A DNA stretch of 64,000 nt, taken from Ophthalmolycus amberensis (lineage: Eukaryota > Chordata > Actinopteri > Perciformes > Zoarcidae). A program made the position numbers and the translations under genes. The notes beneath the pieces are model-generated. The model saw only the letters and a program-made list of their open reading frames with translations, did not search any database and had not been told where the DNA came from. This document shows positions 1 through 12,736 of the stretch, piece after piece. Location: NCBI GenBank assembly GCA_024529925.1, contig JAFEUB010001017.1:1-64000 (forward strand). The letters run 5' to 3'. How positions within the stretch are numbered: the stretch's first letter is position 1; the number at the start of each line of letters is the position of its first letter.

Positions 1-1329
1 AAAAACCGCAAAAAAACGCCCAGGTCTCTGCGGAAAAGAGCCGGATCTTTCTCTCCTTCTTCTCTTCGCTTGTCGAGGAAGCAGCGACTAGAAAGGCTGT
101 AATTACAGACGCGCTTAATTCTGTATGCGTGTGCTTGGTGGACAAAAACCCCTCTCAGGATACAGGGGGCGTCTTCAGCTGGTCCTGCACGACTTCACAC
201 ACTCTGAGGGGTTTTGGAGCTTTGAGGTAGTTTTTTTTACTCCCTCTAATGTATGGATCAAGAGCTCTTCTGCTAGCCCCCCCCCCCCATTTGTTTTTTA
301 AACTGCATTCTTTCTGTCAATCGACACGGGACAGTATTTTAGGGGCATTCGCAGTGATCTGAGGAATTTTCGTGCGTCGCAGATAACAGCCGACGTTCAG
401 AGCGAACTGATTTATCTCTGGGGGGGGGGGGGGCGGGGAACCGTGTCGTCATGAATGCGGAGCGTCGAGGTTAAACTCAGACAAACGTTTCACTGAGATA
501 TCGAGAAAAAGCTTATTTTTAATGGCGTTTTACTCAAAGTTCAAAAAGAGGGGGAAAAAGAACACTGCCCCCATTGAACTAGTCCACATAAGATTGTGCC
601 TTTTTATAAGCCAACAAGAGTTTTATCACATTACCCCAGCATGTTGTATAACACACACGCACACGCAGTACCACCATGCCTTCTGTTTTTTTGTAAAAGA
701 GAGATACAGAATAAGTAAATCTACACATATATATTTTATTCAAATATATATTGAATTCAAATATTATATTTCAATATGGTCATTTGATACAAATCAGGAA
801 AATCCTACTATTTTTAATCGTAAAGATATGTATATATTCTAACGGGCATATGAATACCTTTGCCTTCTCACCCTTGCCTTCTCTTGACCGTTGAGCTGCA
901 GCGACGAAGGCCTCAGAGTTTTATATTTATATTGTTCAAATTATTGTTCGTTTTTGAACCAGTTATTGTGTATTCAGGGGACGGAGGAGAAATGAGTGAG
1001 CAGAGTCTTTTGGGGTAAAATCGCACTTGTCGGTGGGCGTGTTTTAACCTCCCTGGAGTAGGCGGGGTTTGACCACGTCAGGGTCTCCCCCTCACCTGTC
1101 CCCGTGTGGTAAACCCCGCCCTCCTGCAGCTGAAACACCTGACGCATTTAGGCCCCCGATCTGCTGAAATGGGGAGTCGGGCGATTCTGATTGGACGACA
1201 GCGGGTCTTTCCTGCTCTGCGTCGCCTCACATAAGCCAGCTGCCGACACAAACGGACTTTGGTTCGGGCGCGGACTCTGGACTCGGACGGCTTTGTGTGA
1301 TCAGTGTACGGGCTGGTCTGAACCCTACC

Positions 1330-1373
<44 letters not shown>

Positions 1374-2640
1374 GTCCTGGTTACAGTGAGGCTTTACTGT
1401 GGCTAGAATAAAGGGAAGCATGACATCACATGTGACATCAGACGCCCCCACAGTCTCTCTGGAGTAGACGGTAAACCATAGAAACTGCACACGCACGCAC
1501 ACACACATGCGCGCGCACACACACGCACGCTGAGGAAATTGCATCATAAAACCTCTGAGCGGAGTGGAGAGAGAGGGACTTCCCATAGCCTGACTTGCTC
1601 ATTCTGCTCGGTGTGTGTTCGTGCACTTGTGTATGTGTGGTTTCCATGGTTATGCCGTCACACACACACACACAGCTGCTCAACATAAATGAAATCTAGG
1701 TTATAAAGTTCCTTTTTTTTTCTCGTCCAGCTAGCTCCAGACTCGTGTGTATCTTATTTTGAAATACTTCTTCTTCACCCGACATTTACATCCATCGTTT
1801 TTTAATTGGCTTGTTTTAACATTCTCAGCATTAAAAAAGTGCCAGCAAAAAATAATTAAATCCAATTTTCGGGAAGTTCAGAGGACCGATGTAGCCGTTT
1901 TGAAGTGTGTGGTAAAGAAGAATACAAACAGCGAGCTGTACCTGAACCGTTGAACCGCGCTGCCTTACACACAAAACAAGAGAATAACCGTTCCCCCGCT
2001 GGGTCCAGATATTCACCCCACCGCGCCCGATTTGTCGTTGTCATTTTTCTTCTGTATTTCTTCCTGACGTATTACTGTTACTCTTGTAATTCTATTATTA
2101 ACATGACTGTTTTTGATTATTCTGAACCCTCCTGCCCCGTCTCTCCTCTCCATGAATTTCCTGGTTTCCTGTGAGCTTTTGTTCCAGTTTTGCACTCTTT
2201 CCCATGAACTTCAACTAGTTGGCTCCAGTGCATTTTATTTTCAATTTGAATCTTATTTTTTACTTATGTTGACTTTATAACCACGTTACCATGGACAAGA
2301 GGGTCGCATAATCCCCACATGATATAACGCAGGGGGAAGAAACACTTCTTTCTATTTCTGATGTTGTACATATATATTTTTCTTCCCCTTTTGGCGGATT
2401 CTGTTAGAAAAAAAAAAAGCTTTGTACTGTTTAACCATTGTATTATTTGAAATGTGTGCCCCCCCCGTCCCCCGTCCCCTCTCTCTGGTCTCGTCCCTCC
2501 TCTCGTGTCCCCCTCCACGGGGAGCTGTCACCCCAGAGGAGAGACGGACCCTTTTTTGTTTTTATCATGGAGGAACCACCTGTACTAGAGTTTATCTTCA
2601 TTTGTAATTAAACAATAATCAGGGTTCATTAAAAAAAGGT
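1..2640 (+). other. Unassigned region, possibly the 3' end and 3' UTR of an upstream gene
   Basis: No protein family is recognised here. Two frames are open at the left edge: frame 1 runs to a TAA at 100-102 (33 codons, rich in Arg, Lys and Ser) and frame 3 runs to a TAG at 228-230 (75 codons). Either could be the tail of a gene that begins outside the window. The rest is AT-rich with homopolymers and a (CA)n tract, and ends in an A-rich stretch with an AATTAAA-type signal near 2606, which would fit a long 3' UTR. This is inference only; transcript data would settle it. Confidence 0.25.
1331..1370. repeat. (CA)n microsatellite
   Basis: Uninterrupted CA dinucleotides, about 20 units. Open frames running through this tract on either strand are repeat artefacts. 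Confidence 0.95.
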
Positions 2641-4080
2641 AAAAAAATGGATGTCTACTTTTCTTTTATTTGTTCACCTTCTACTTTGTTCATTTACTCA
2701 AGTACTGCATTCCACTAAAAGTTATACTCGAATTATTGTAGTTTGGCGAACGGCTCAAATGTAGAATTATCTGTTTGCTTTAATTGATATTCTTTCATAT
2801 TTTCTACCAGATTTGAACCGTTTATCTGATATCTGATGAGCGCAGCAGCAGAATAGAAATGCTTCTGTTTTTACGTCGTCTATCAGTCTCGACATGATCC
2901 CTGAGAACTCCTCTGATGCTGATCGTGTCCCGGATGACACCTCGTGCTTTCACTTCAGGCGAAATGGAAATATTAATTACCAGATTGTCAAATCTTTTCC
3001 GTACATTATGTGGGTTCATCTTCTGCTTGACCCCCGACCCCCTCTGTGGGTGCTTGTTGGAATTTGTTTGTTTTTTTAAGGCTGGTATTTAGATCTTTTA
3101 ATAAAAAAACAATAATAATCTTGTACCAAAAGTACTGATTAATAGCTATGATTTGATTATTTTATGTCTTCATTTTTTTTATAGCAGTTGCAATAAAAGC
3201 TTCTTTTCATTTTTGATAAAGTCAACAAATCATTTGGGCTATAAGATGCTTTGAAGTAGTGAAACATTCCCATCACAACTTCCCAGAAGGCAAGATGTCT
3301 GAAAATAGCTTGTTTATCCAACCAACAGTAAAACCTCCAAAGATCCAAAGACCTTTAGTTTACCCAGAGGGAAACCCTACCAGCAGCTCTCCACATGTCG
3401 AGAGGCCGTCACCAGAGAGTTGTAGCTTAATGTCTTAAATATAGATGAATCTATTGTGACACGGTTGCCAGTTCTAGACAAAACATCACACATTTATATA
3501 TAGCATATAAATAGATATACTCTCCTAATAACGGTTCAATAAGGTGATGTATTAAGTTTACTGTGTTCCGCACTTTTTGTGAAGATTAATATTTCTGTCA
3601 TTCTCAAAGCTTTTGGCCACGGGTGTACAATAATCACTAGACTGCTGAACAAAAGGCCTCCAGTTGATTTCTCTCCTGGTGTCTCGCTGAAACTCTGGCT
3701 CCCCCTGCTGTCAGTTTCTAGTAGTACATGATACATCTACTACTAGCCACTAGAAATGTTTTACCGCATGCTCTGGGAAACTCTCGCGAGACTTGAGAGG
3801 GAATCTTGGGGATGGCGTGTGAAACCATAATGGCTTCATAATTGAGTGTTTAACTGAAGTTAGTTGACATAAAAATGCAAACACATTTATTATTATTGAT
3901 CTGGGAACTTGCACAGAGTGACAGCTGTCCGTTATGGAAGGTAATGAAATGGAAATATGCCAGTGTGGTGTCTTACACTGCTTGCACTTTAGCTTAGCTC
4001 TTCGATTACCATATAACAGAGTTTGGTAGGTCAACTGAGAAGATATATGATTGAAGAAATAGCACTGCTACTTGACTATT
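2641..4080. other. Intergenic, no gene seen
   Basis: AT-rich DNA without an ORF of recognisable family or conserved motif. The part near 2656-2735 resembles the teleost repeat annotated at 4146 and 14637, but weakly. Confidence 0.5.
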
Positions 4081-4097
4081 TTTTTTACAAACATATA

Positions 4098-4128
<31 letters not shown>

Positions 4129-4145
4129 AATAATATATTAGTAAT

Positions 4146-4290
4146 TTCTTCTCATGCCACTTTCTACTTCACTACATTTCAGAAGGAAGTATTGTTCTTC
4201 TTTACTCCACTACCTTTATTTGACAACTTTCGTTACTAGTTATTTTAAAAACTTAGATGTACTTAAGTACCTGTGTAGTTACATTCCATC
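4146..4290. repeat. Teleost interspersed repeat of the 'aagtacttgtactttact' type
   Basis: Shares a run of short blocks (catgc-act-ttctacttc, ctacatttcaga, actccacta, gttactagtta) in the same order with the copy at 14637-14850. It sits just after an AT-dinucleotide tract (4091-4135). This repeat type is very common in percomorph genomes; it is noncoding. Confidence 0.55.
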
Positions 4291-5685
4291 ACTGGCTAAG
4301 TATTCATGTAGCAGCTATTAGACTCGTGACTGACTGCAGTTCTCTCGCTCTCGCTCTCTCTCTCTCTGTGTGCCTACACTGGTCATTCTACTTTACTTTC
4401 TTTACTTTCACAGTCTCACTGTATTCTCAAAGTCCTGTTAATCATTCCAGTGTTTGTTTCATGTCTCTAGCCACCAGCCCTCGTCCTCCCCTCCACCCCT
4501 CTGTCTCACCCCTCCACCCCTGTGTCTCACCCCCTGCAATCTGATTTGAAGCATTCACCGGCTGCTGATCTCAACAGGGGATGGGCCGTATTAATAGGAG
4601 GCTGATTGACGGGCTGTTTGGCCTCCAGCCGAGAGGAATTGTTGTCTGGCTGTGGGACGAGGTCAGAGGTCACAGTCCAGAGAGGCCGAGACAGAAACCA
4701 GATCACAACAGAAGGCTAATTATCATGCATTGTTGCGGGGGCTCCTGCTGGGAATCTGCCTTCACTTTCAGCAGCAGGTCACGGTGAAAACTGTGGACCT
4801 CCAACATTCAAACCGTGGTGAGGCACATGATCAGTGTAACGTTTCTTATTATATACCATATTATGTGGTTGTGAGTGTGAAGGGGGGGGGGAGTAAACAA
4901 TAGATTAGTCAACATCCACTTAGCTTATGACATTATAGTAACTGATTTTAAAAAAATACATCAGATTAAAAAATCTATTGAAGTAATTATCATAATCTGG
5001 TATTACAAAATACATAATTTGCTGAATACATCTTGTTTGATAAAGCTATTCAATATATTAATATTTGGTCTGCAAAGCATCTGTAGCACTTCTTTAGGCC
5101 TCTTATGTAATATTTAGGTTCCTGTCATTATCGTCCATGTTGAAATATGGAAAAATTATATTTTCAATCATTGATATCTCTCTCCCCTCTCTGTTTCCTG
5201 TCGTATTAATGAATGTGATGGGATTCACATTTTATAGAACAGTTTTTTTCCATCCATGTTTTACTCAGAGTTGCTTTCCCTCATTGATTAGACTTCACAC
5301 TCTAACACCCACAGCTGTAAAACATGGTAATGAACCCAGTGAGGACATAGTTAATGTGGAGCTGACAGTAGATAAAATACGTGTAAATCTAAACACCGGA
5401 ATAAAAGTTCCGGTCAACAGTCAATCTCAAAATCAACAAAGGAACATAATGGTCCCCTGTGTCCTTATTAGCAAACCAACAAACCTCACACTGTTATAGA
5501 ATTCACATCATGATTTATAGGATTCTAGAGATACTCTTCTGTGATCAAATACATCGTTATCATAAAACCTCCTCGCAGTTGCCTCCCATTTATTTATGAG
5601 GTGCAAATTGATTGCAAATGTAAAACTGAGCTCCCAACTTACTTTTATGTGAAGCTGATATATGCATGTGTCCGGTATATCAATA
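4291..5685. other. Intergenic, no gene seen
   Basis: Contains a pyrimidine-rich CT tract (4340-4370) and AT-rich DNA. No frame matches a known family. Confidence 0.5.
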
Positions 5686-6272
5686 TATAATTAAAGCTGC
5701 GAGCAGCGATGGGCGGGCCCTCGCAATATGCGCGTCGGGGTGCCGGCGGGACTCTGGCCTGCGCGGCCGAGAACGTCCGCGACCGTCGGACGGCGCGAGG
5801 ACTCTGGTTGATGCTGCCGTTCGGTTCTGTGACCGTCAGACACTGCATGCAGGTTTAGAGCATGGCCCCAAGAGACTTTTATTTAAGTCCACATGCGATA
5901 CATGTTCCTACCTAATTTCATACATCTAGGTGAAACGTACTGCGAGGGCTGCTTCGTTGAAATTTTGTAGGGGGCGCTATTGAGCCGATTTAACACTCTG
6001 AACCAATAAAATCATATTCTATAACTACATTTCGGGTTTGTAATCTGCTTGCCAAGTATGCTTATGTTTCGAGCATTTTTAGCCTCTCAAAATGACCTTC
6101 GTTGTTAACGGCGAAGACTGCATCGCCACGGCAACGGCGTTCGACGAAACATCAAAAGCTTCATGATCTGGCATTATGAACTTCTTGTATTTGTGTGGAA
6201 CAAATTTGATATTGATTTGATTTACCTACTAAGAGAAACAAGCCAAAGTATAAAGACTTTAACTTCCTGTTA

Positions 6273-6286
6273 CCAGTAGGTGGCGC
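6273..6286 (+). promoter_or_regulatory. CTCF core-consensus match in repeat
   Basis: CCAGTAGGTGGCGC matches the 14-bp core CCASYAGRKGGCRS at every position. Occupancy is not shown. Confidence 0.4.
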
Positions 6287-6578
6287 TATGACTATGATTC
6301 AAAATTGGCATGCAGATGTCTTCCGGCCTGGAGTCTAATCAAGCATGTGAAATCTGGTAAAGATCTGATGATGTGGAGTCGAGATACATCAGTTTATTCG
6401 TTCATGGCGAAGGATCGAAATTCGCCGAGCCGCCACGTCGCCGCCCTTCAGTAACGTCTTACAATCTTCACAATGAAGCATTATCAAGGTGTTAGGCTTT
6501 TCTGACAACATTTGAGAGAGATCTGATTAATCTGTGAGGAGCAGGATGTCAAAGTACACAGCGTACAACTTCCGGTTG

Positions 6579-6592
6579 CCACTAGGTGGCGC
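6579..6592 (+). promoter_or_regulatory. CTCF core-consensus match in repeat
   Basis: CCACTAGGTGGCGC matches CCASYAGRKGGCRS at every position, 306 bp after the previous site and in the same orientation. Confidence 0.4.
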
Positions 6593-8276
6593 TATCACTA
6601 TGATTCTAAATTATCATATAGATGTGTTCCGGGTCAGGATGTTATGACATACGAGAGATTTGGAGCAGATTCGACAATGTACGGCCGAGTTACAACAACT
6701 TCCTGTTTCGCGGCGAATGGTGATTATTTGACGCCACGCCACGGCCACATAGTTCGATAACTTTTTGATCTTTGAGCAACTTTTCACTGCCAAGGTCTCA
6801 AGAGCAGACGAGCCGAATCTGAAGTCAATCGGGTCAAATCTCTGGGAGGAGTTCGTTAAAGTATGACGCCTTGAAACGGTCAAAAAACGTCATAAAAGTA
6901 AAAATGGCCGACTTCCTGTTTGGTTTAGAGAAAACTTCCAAGAGGATTTTTTGTGCGTCTCATCACGTTCCACATACGCACCAAATTTCATACAGCTGGG
7001 TGAAACCTGATGTTGGGGCTACTCAATAGGGGGCGCTAGCGAGCCAATATTTCATACCGCAGCTGGACACCCCAATCAGACTGCAATTTTCGCAAATTCT
7101 GGCTTGCGTGCCAAATTTCACAACATTCCCAATATCCCAAGCACCTCCTTTTTGCCATGAAAGTGCAAAAATAATTAAAGCTGCGAGCAGCGATGGGCGG
7201 GCCCTCGCAATATGCGCGTCGGGGTGCCGGCGGGACTCTGGCCTGCGCGGCCGAGAACGTCCGCGACCGTCGGACGGCGCGAGGACTCTGGTTGATGCTG
7301 CCGTTCGGTTCTGTGACCGTCAGACGCTGCATGCAGGTTAGAGCATGGCCCCAATATACTTTTATTTAAGTCCACACGTGATACATGTTCCTACCAAATT
7401 TCATACATCTAGGTGAAACGTACTGCGAGGGCTGCTTCGTTGAAATTTTGTAGGGGGCGCTATTGAGCCGATTTACCACTCTGAACCAATGAAATCATAT
7501 TCTATAACTACATTTCGGCCTTGTAATCTGCTTGCCAAGTTTGCTTATGTTTCGAGCATTTTTAGCCTCTCAAAATGACCTTCGTTGTTAACGGCGAAGA
7601 CTGCATCGCCACGGCAACGGCGTTCGACGAAACATCAAAACACCTTAATATTTCACGGTGAAGAATGCGTCGCCACGGCAACAGCTTTTCACGAAACAAC
7701 AAGCTTTGAGTAACTTTTCATCACAAAGGTCTTTAGACTGTACCGACCAAATTTGAAGTTGATCTGATTAATTCCCTAGGAGCAGTTCGTTAAAGTGCAG
7801 CGCCTGGAAATGACAAAAACGACACTAGAAATTCAAAATGGCTGACTTCCGGTTGGGTTTAGAGCATGGCCCCAAGAGACTTTTATTGAAGTCCATATGT
7901 GATACATGTTCCTACCACATTTCATACATCTAGGTCAAACGTACTGCCAGGGCTGCTTCGTCGAAATTTTGTAGGGGGCGCTATTGAGCCGATTTGCCAC
8001 TCTGAACCAATAAAATCATATTCTATAACTACATTTCGGGCTTGTAATCTGCTTGCCAAGTTTGCTTATGTTTCGAGCATTTGTAGCCTCTCAAAATGAC
8101 CTTCGTTGTTAACGGCGAAGACTGCATCGCCACGGCAACGGCGTTCGATGAAACATCAAAAGCTTCATGAGCTGGCATTATGAACTTCTTGTATTTGTGT
8201 GCAACAAATTTGATATTGATTTGATTTACCTACTAAGAGAAACAAGCCAAAGTATAAAGACTTTAACTTCCTGTTA

Positions 8277-8290
8277 CCAGTAGGTGGCGC
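8277..8290 (+). promoter_or_regulatory. CTCF core-consensus match in second repeat unit
   Basis: CCAGTAGGTGGCGC, the duplicate of the site at 6273, with every core base intact. Confidence 0.4.
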
Positions 8291-8583
8291 TATGACTATG
8301 ATTCAAAATTGGCCTGCGGATGTCTTCAGGCCTGGAGTCTAATCAAGCATGTGAAATCTGGTAAAGATCTGATGATGTGGAGTCGAGATACATCAGTTTA
8401 TTCGTTCATGGCGAAGGATCGAAATTCGCCGAGCCGCCACGTCGCCGCCCTTCAGTAACGTCTTACAATCTTCACAATGAAGCATTATCAAGGTCTTAAG
8501 GCTTGTTTGACAACATTTGAGAGGGATCTGATTAATCTGTGAGGAGCAGGATGTCAAAGTACACAGCGTACAACTTCCGGTTG

Positions 8584-8597
8584 CCACTAGGTGGCGC
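8584..8597 (+). promoter_or_regulatory. CTCF core-consensus match in second repeat unit
   Basis: CCACTAGGTGGCGC, the duplicate of the site at 6579, with every core base intact. Confidence 0.4.
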
Positions 8598-9323
8598 TAT
8601 CACTATGATTCTAAATTATCATATAGATGTGTTCCGGGTCGGGATGTTATGACATATGAGAGATTTGGAGCAGATTCGACAATGTACGGCCGAGTTACAA
8701 CAACTTCCTGTTTCGTGGCGAATGGTGTTTTTTTGACGCCACGCCACGGCCACATAGTTCGATAACTTTTTGATCTTTGAGTAACTTTTCACTGCCAAGG
8801 TCTCAAGAGCAGACTAGCCGAATCTGAAGTCAATCGGGTCAAATCTCTGGGAGGAGTTCGTTAAAGTATGACGCCTTGAAACGGTCAAAAAACGTCATAA
8901 AAGTAAAAATGGCCGACTTCCTGTTTGGTTTAGAGAAAACTTCCAAGAGGATTTTTTGTGCGTCTCATCACGTTCCACATATCTACCAAATTTCATACAG
9001 CTGGGTGAAACCCGATGTTGGGGCTACTCAATAGGGGGCGCTAGCGAGCCAATATTTCATACCGCAGCTGGACACCCCAATCAGACTGCAATTTTCGCAA
9101 ATTCTGGCTTGCGTGCCAAATTTCACAACATTCCCAATATCCCAAACACCTCCTTTTTGCCATCAAAGTGTCAAAATAATAATAATAATAAACATTAGAA
9201 ATACAATAGGTCCTCCGCTTCCGACTACGTCGGTGCTCGGGCCCTAATAATAAGAATAATAATAATAATCATTAGAAATACAATAGGTCCTCCGCTTCCG
9301 ACTACGTCGGTGCTCGGGCCCTA

Positions 9324-11189
9324 ACTATGTCTAATAGCGATAAGCATGAGGTCAATGTCACACGACCAATAGAAATCAGGATCATTCAAGAGCATCGGCC
9401 TACAGGTCAGTGCAGTTTAGTTTGAGGATACAGCGCCATCTACTGAGCAACGCAGACTGTTGCAGATGTAGTAGAATGAATGAAACGGAGGAACAAGACA
9501 TTTTTACACACTGACCTGGTGTCACTCTTTAAAAATAAACATTGTTTTAAATCTCACCATTAATGAACTCATCCATCTGTTAGTGTGCGGGCGTCTTTAT
9601 TGTGGAAGTAGTTTGCTTCAGTTGTGATAACCAATACTGAGAACTGGAGACAATTACGATTACAATTGAACAAACCTTATTAGTATAACACTTTTCATAC
9701 AAGTACAATTTTAAGTGTTTCACGCTGACTCGTAAAAAAAATGACGTGCAACAAGTAGAAAAGTTCATCTTCATAAGTACAAAAATAAAATGTGGTCTTA
9801 CTCTGGCTTAGATGGGAAGCTCATTATTTCTGCATAGGCACACTTTTTAATTAATTTTTTCAAGCTGTTAATTATTGAAAGTGTGTTTTATCCACAGAGT
9901 GTGAGAGAGTTGGTGATTTCCTTCTCATTAGTATTAGACTGGCCAATAGTCAGCTGTCAGATGTGCTTGGAGGCCAGAGGCAAAGGCAACTGAGGAACGA
10001 GAAAACTGTAAAGTCATGGCATCAGGTTCTGATAAGTGTCCTAGTTACCTGCAGAGTCCAGTGGTTACAGAGGTGTACACGACCTAAACCAGGTAAAAAG
10101 TCCTGCACTGTAATTTAGATTGACTCTTTTTATGGCCGTCATCAAAAATATTCACACACTTGTTGGCAACAGTAGTGTCCTTTGCATCCAGACAACCCGC
10201 TTTAAACGTTGAATTAAAACTTCTACCAGCATCAAAATGTCTGGTTGTTGCACGCTCAGTTGTCAGACTCATCATTTCAACTGGGACTCAAGTTCTACAG
10301 AATTCCAGCAGGATCAGGACCGTTTCAGAGCAGCATGTGTTTCAGTCTAACGGGTGACCGTGTTAACTGGTGACTCTCAGCCGAATGCTCGTGGTAACTT
10401 GCTATATGGTCTGCATAGATAATAAACACAGAGGAGTCTGTATTTGAAATTGAATGAAGGCTTTTTACGAGGACACCTTCATGTCCTGTTTGTGTTTTCA
10501 ACAGCTGCCGTAACTACAAGAGTCACCCGGTTAACAGGGCCACCCGCTGAACCGGGACGCGGGCGGCGTCTATGGCCACAGGCTATTAAAACGTGTTGAC
10601 TACCACTGGACTGATCAAAAGTGCTTGTGATTGTAGCGCCCGTCGTAATCTCAAAAACGCCAAACCTCTTGAGTCTACGTCACGGTGTTTGACGTTCTGT
10701 ACATGACTACAGATAACGTAGTTGGAGGCATCCAGGGATTTCTCGCTGGTACAACGTTATACGTTTCTCCACCAAACACATGTAAATATATCTGGCCACT
10801 AAATATCGGGCCACTCACTAATGTATTCTACCCACTCACTAACAGCACGCGGATCTGGAAAGTCAATTTAATTTGGTTGCATCCGCGATCTTTGGTGGTT
10901 AATGCTTGCACAGCTTTATGCGCTCTTGCAGTCTGCCATGCTTCTGCAGGTTTACTTACATCATCATGGTTTACAAACAGTGAAAGGGTTTATATAATCC
11001 ACGTAATTGTGAGTAAGGACGTGTAGGGCTGTCTCTTAGCTAGTCAGGTAATGTAGTATAAAGATGTCCCAGTTTTGTGGAGGTCAGGGTGAATGGATGG
11101 GTCAAATAAACACAGGACTTTACCCAGGAGGCCGCTGTTTGTGTCCCTTATAAGTTGACTTATATTCAGGCAGCATCCAGTTCTGCTGA
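9324..11189. other. Intergenic, no gene seen
   Basis: No conserved ORF. A near-match to the CTCF core on the minus strand lies at 9433-9446 (13 of 14 positions), facing the four plus-strand sites upstream. Confidence 0.45.
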
Positions 11190-11431
11190 CTGAAGCCGAT
11201 GCGAAAGTGTCTATAAACCTGCATTCTCTCTACTGACCATCAGGGGGCGACTCCTCTGATTGTATAGAAGTCTCTGAGAAAATGACTCTACTTCTCTCTT
11301 GATTTATTACCTCAGTAAACATTGTAAACATGAGTTTATGGTCTCAATCTCTAGTTTCAAGTCTTCTTCAAATGATGGTCCATTTAGAGTCAAATAGACC
11401 ATAAAGCAGGTTATGCTTTAGGGCGGGCTTA
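11190..11431 (+). repeat. Left half of an interspersed repeat split by the 5.4-kb transposon
   Basis: This segment ends in GGGCGGGCTTA. The segment after the transposon (16881 on) reads CTGTGATTGACAGG and continues what I recognise as one common teleost repeat, with the blocks 'tttagagtcaaatagacc', 'gtgattgacagg' and 'accaatgggtgacgtcac'. The repeat therefore predates the transposon insertion. Noncoding. Confidence 0.6.
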
Positions 11432-12468
11432 TATGGAGCTAAATCCAGGTCAAAAGTTTCGTTCACTTGAAAAAAAAATGTGAACCTGAAAGTGCCAAAA
11501 TACAGCAATGTATTCAAAATAAAAATAAGTGAATCAAAAGTTTTTTTGGGTTGAATATAATTTTGATTCACTTCTGGAATTTTTTCGAATACATTTTTTT
11601 TTTTCAGTTTTCACGTTCATATATATTTTGATATTTGAGTTCTTATATTTTTCAGTTTCAGATTTTATATTTTCAGATTCAAATCTTTTTTTTTTGGGTT
11701 TCAAATCTTTTTTTCACGTTCAGGTTTTTTTTTTTCACGTTCAGGTTTTTTTTTTCAGTTCAGGTCGTTTTTTTCAGTTCAGACTTTTGACCTAGATCTA
11801 ACGTGGGGGGCGTGGTATCAACTGAGAGGGGCGTGTCATCATGAGTGACAGCATAACAACGAGGGCTGAGGAGTTCCTCAACCACGTTGCCTTCAGGTAA
11901 CGTGGGCACCGCGAGAATTATGATTCAACACTTTCTATACACCATATTCACGTGATTGAAAGTAAAAAAATTACGCTAGTGCCAAAATTCTGTTTAGCAA
12001 GCTGTTTTAGCCTCTACTTGGGACGAATCACAGTAAAAGAGCAATACACTATGCCATATTGGGCCGTTCAACTACCACACTTTAATATCTGACGTTTCGC
12101 ACTTCCACACACCACTGTGAACGCAGCGTAGTATCCTTGTGATGGCGTCCGCTCCACCTGGACCGCCTGCTGGCGCCAGCGCGCAGGTAAGAAATCGAAT
12201 TAATTTTTTTATAGATACTAGAAATTATCCTAAATATTATAATGATGATTGTAAGATAGCGTCATACATAAAGGGAGAAGATTTATTTAAGTGGGGATTT
12301 CGCCAAAGCTAGAAATTAAGCAACTAGCTTAATGCTGTTAGCTTGTGTTTGTGAATTGTTCCCTCCTTACACTGACCAGCTCAAGTCCTTCAATGTGTGG
12401 TGTCTTTCGGAACAGAATGTCGACTATAATTCGACAGTGGCTGCAGCTGCACAGAGCCTTATAAATGT
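11432..12468 (+). repeat. Left inverted arm of the transposon
   Basis: Reverse complement of 15835-16874. The outer ~380 bp is rich in T-runs with repeated CACGTTCAGG and TTCAGTTCAGG subterminal motifs. The inner part contains a 45-bp coding exon at 12142-12186 beginning ATGGCGTCCGCTCCACC and ending at a GTAAGA donor, plus the start of a second exon at 12380. The right arm shows these belong to the HECT gene, so the left arm looks like a copied duplicate of the right arm. Confidence 0.85.
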
Positions 12469-12736
12469 TGCTTGGCGTCACTGTTTACAGAACTTCGTCG
12501 TTCATCAGTGTGGATCCTCACATCGTTATCACTGTGGTTATCTCTATAGTTATATAGTTCTTGGTGTGGACGGACCTTTAGTTTACACAGCATAACCTTT
12601 GCAGTCCTCTTTGTTGTTGTATTCTGATACGTAATTTAGGCTATGACAGACGCCTTCCAAGTTGGCTCACTTTGCATACGTTTTAAGTAATAACTTGCAT
12701 GCTGTTTGTTTGCATGTATTTCTTCCACGTCTGCAG

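Larger units (their letters stand above)
5686..9323 (+). repeat. Tandemly duplicated teleost interspersed repeat (AGCTGCGAGCAGCGATG ... CGGTGCTCGGGCCCTAA)
   Basis: The head motif 'ttaaagctgcgagcagcgat' occurs at 5691 and again at 7171, each followed by the same ~170-bp GC-rich block. The 'gagcatggcccca' segment recurs at 5857, 7342 and 7862. The 5886-7160 body recurs almost unchanged at 7891-9175. The tail 'gtcggtgctcgggcccta' occurs twice, ending near 9246 and 9323, each after a (TAA)n run. So one full unit is followed by a longer second unit with an internal partial duplication. No protein is encoded. The structure resembles a high-copy fish nonautonomous element; I cannot name the family. 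Confidence 0.8.

Noticed and set aside
522..842. 106-codon + strand ORF
   Set aside because: AT-rich, no domain, no splice context and no conserved residues.
1078..1686. Several overlapping ORFs on both strands
   Set aside because: They run through (CA)n/(GT)n tracts and encode Cys/Val or Thr/His dipeptide runs; no family matches.
11529..11795. Phe-rich ORF in the left transposon arm
   Set aside because: Product of T-homopolymers in the subterminal repeat; its mirror exists in the right arm.
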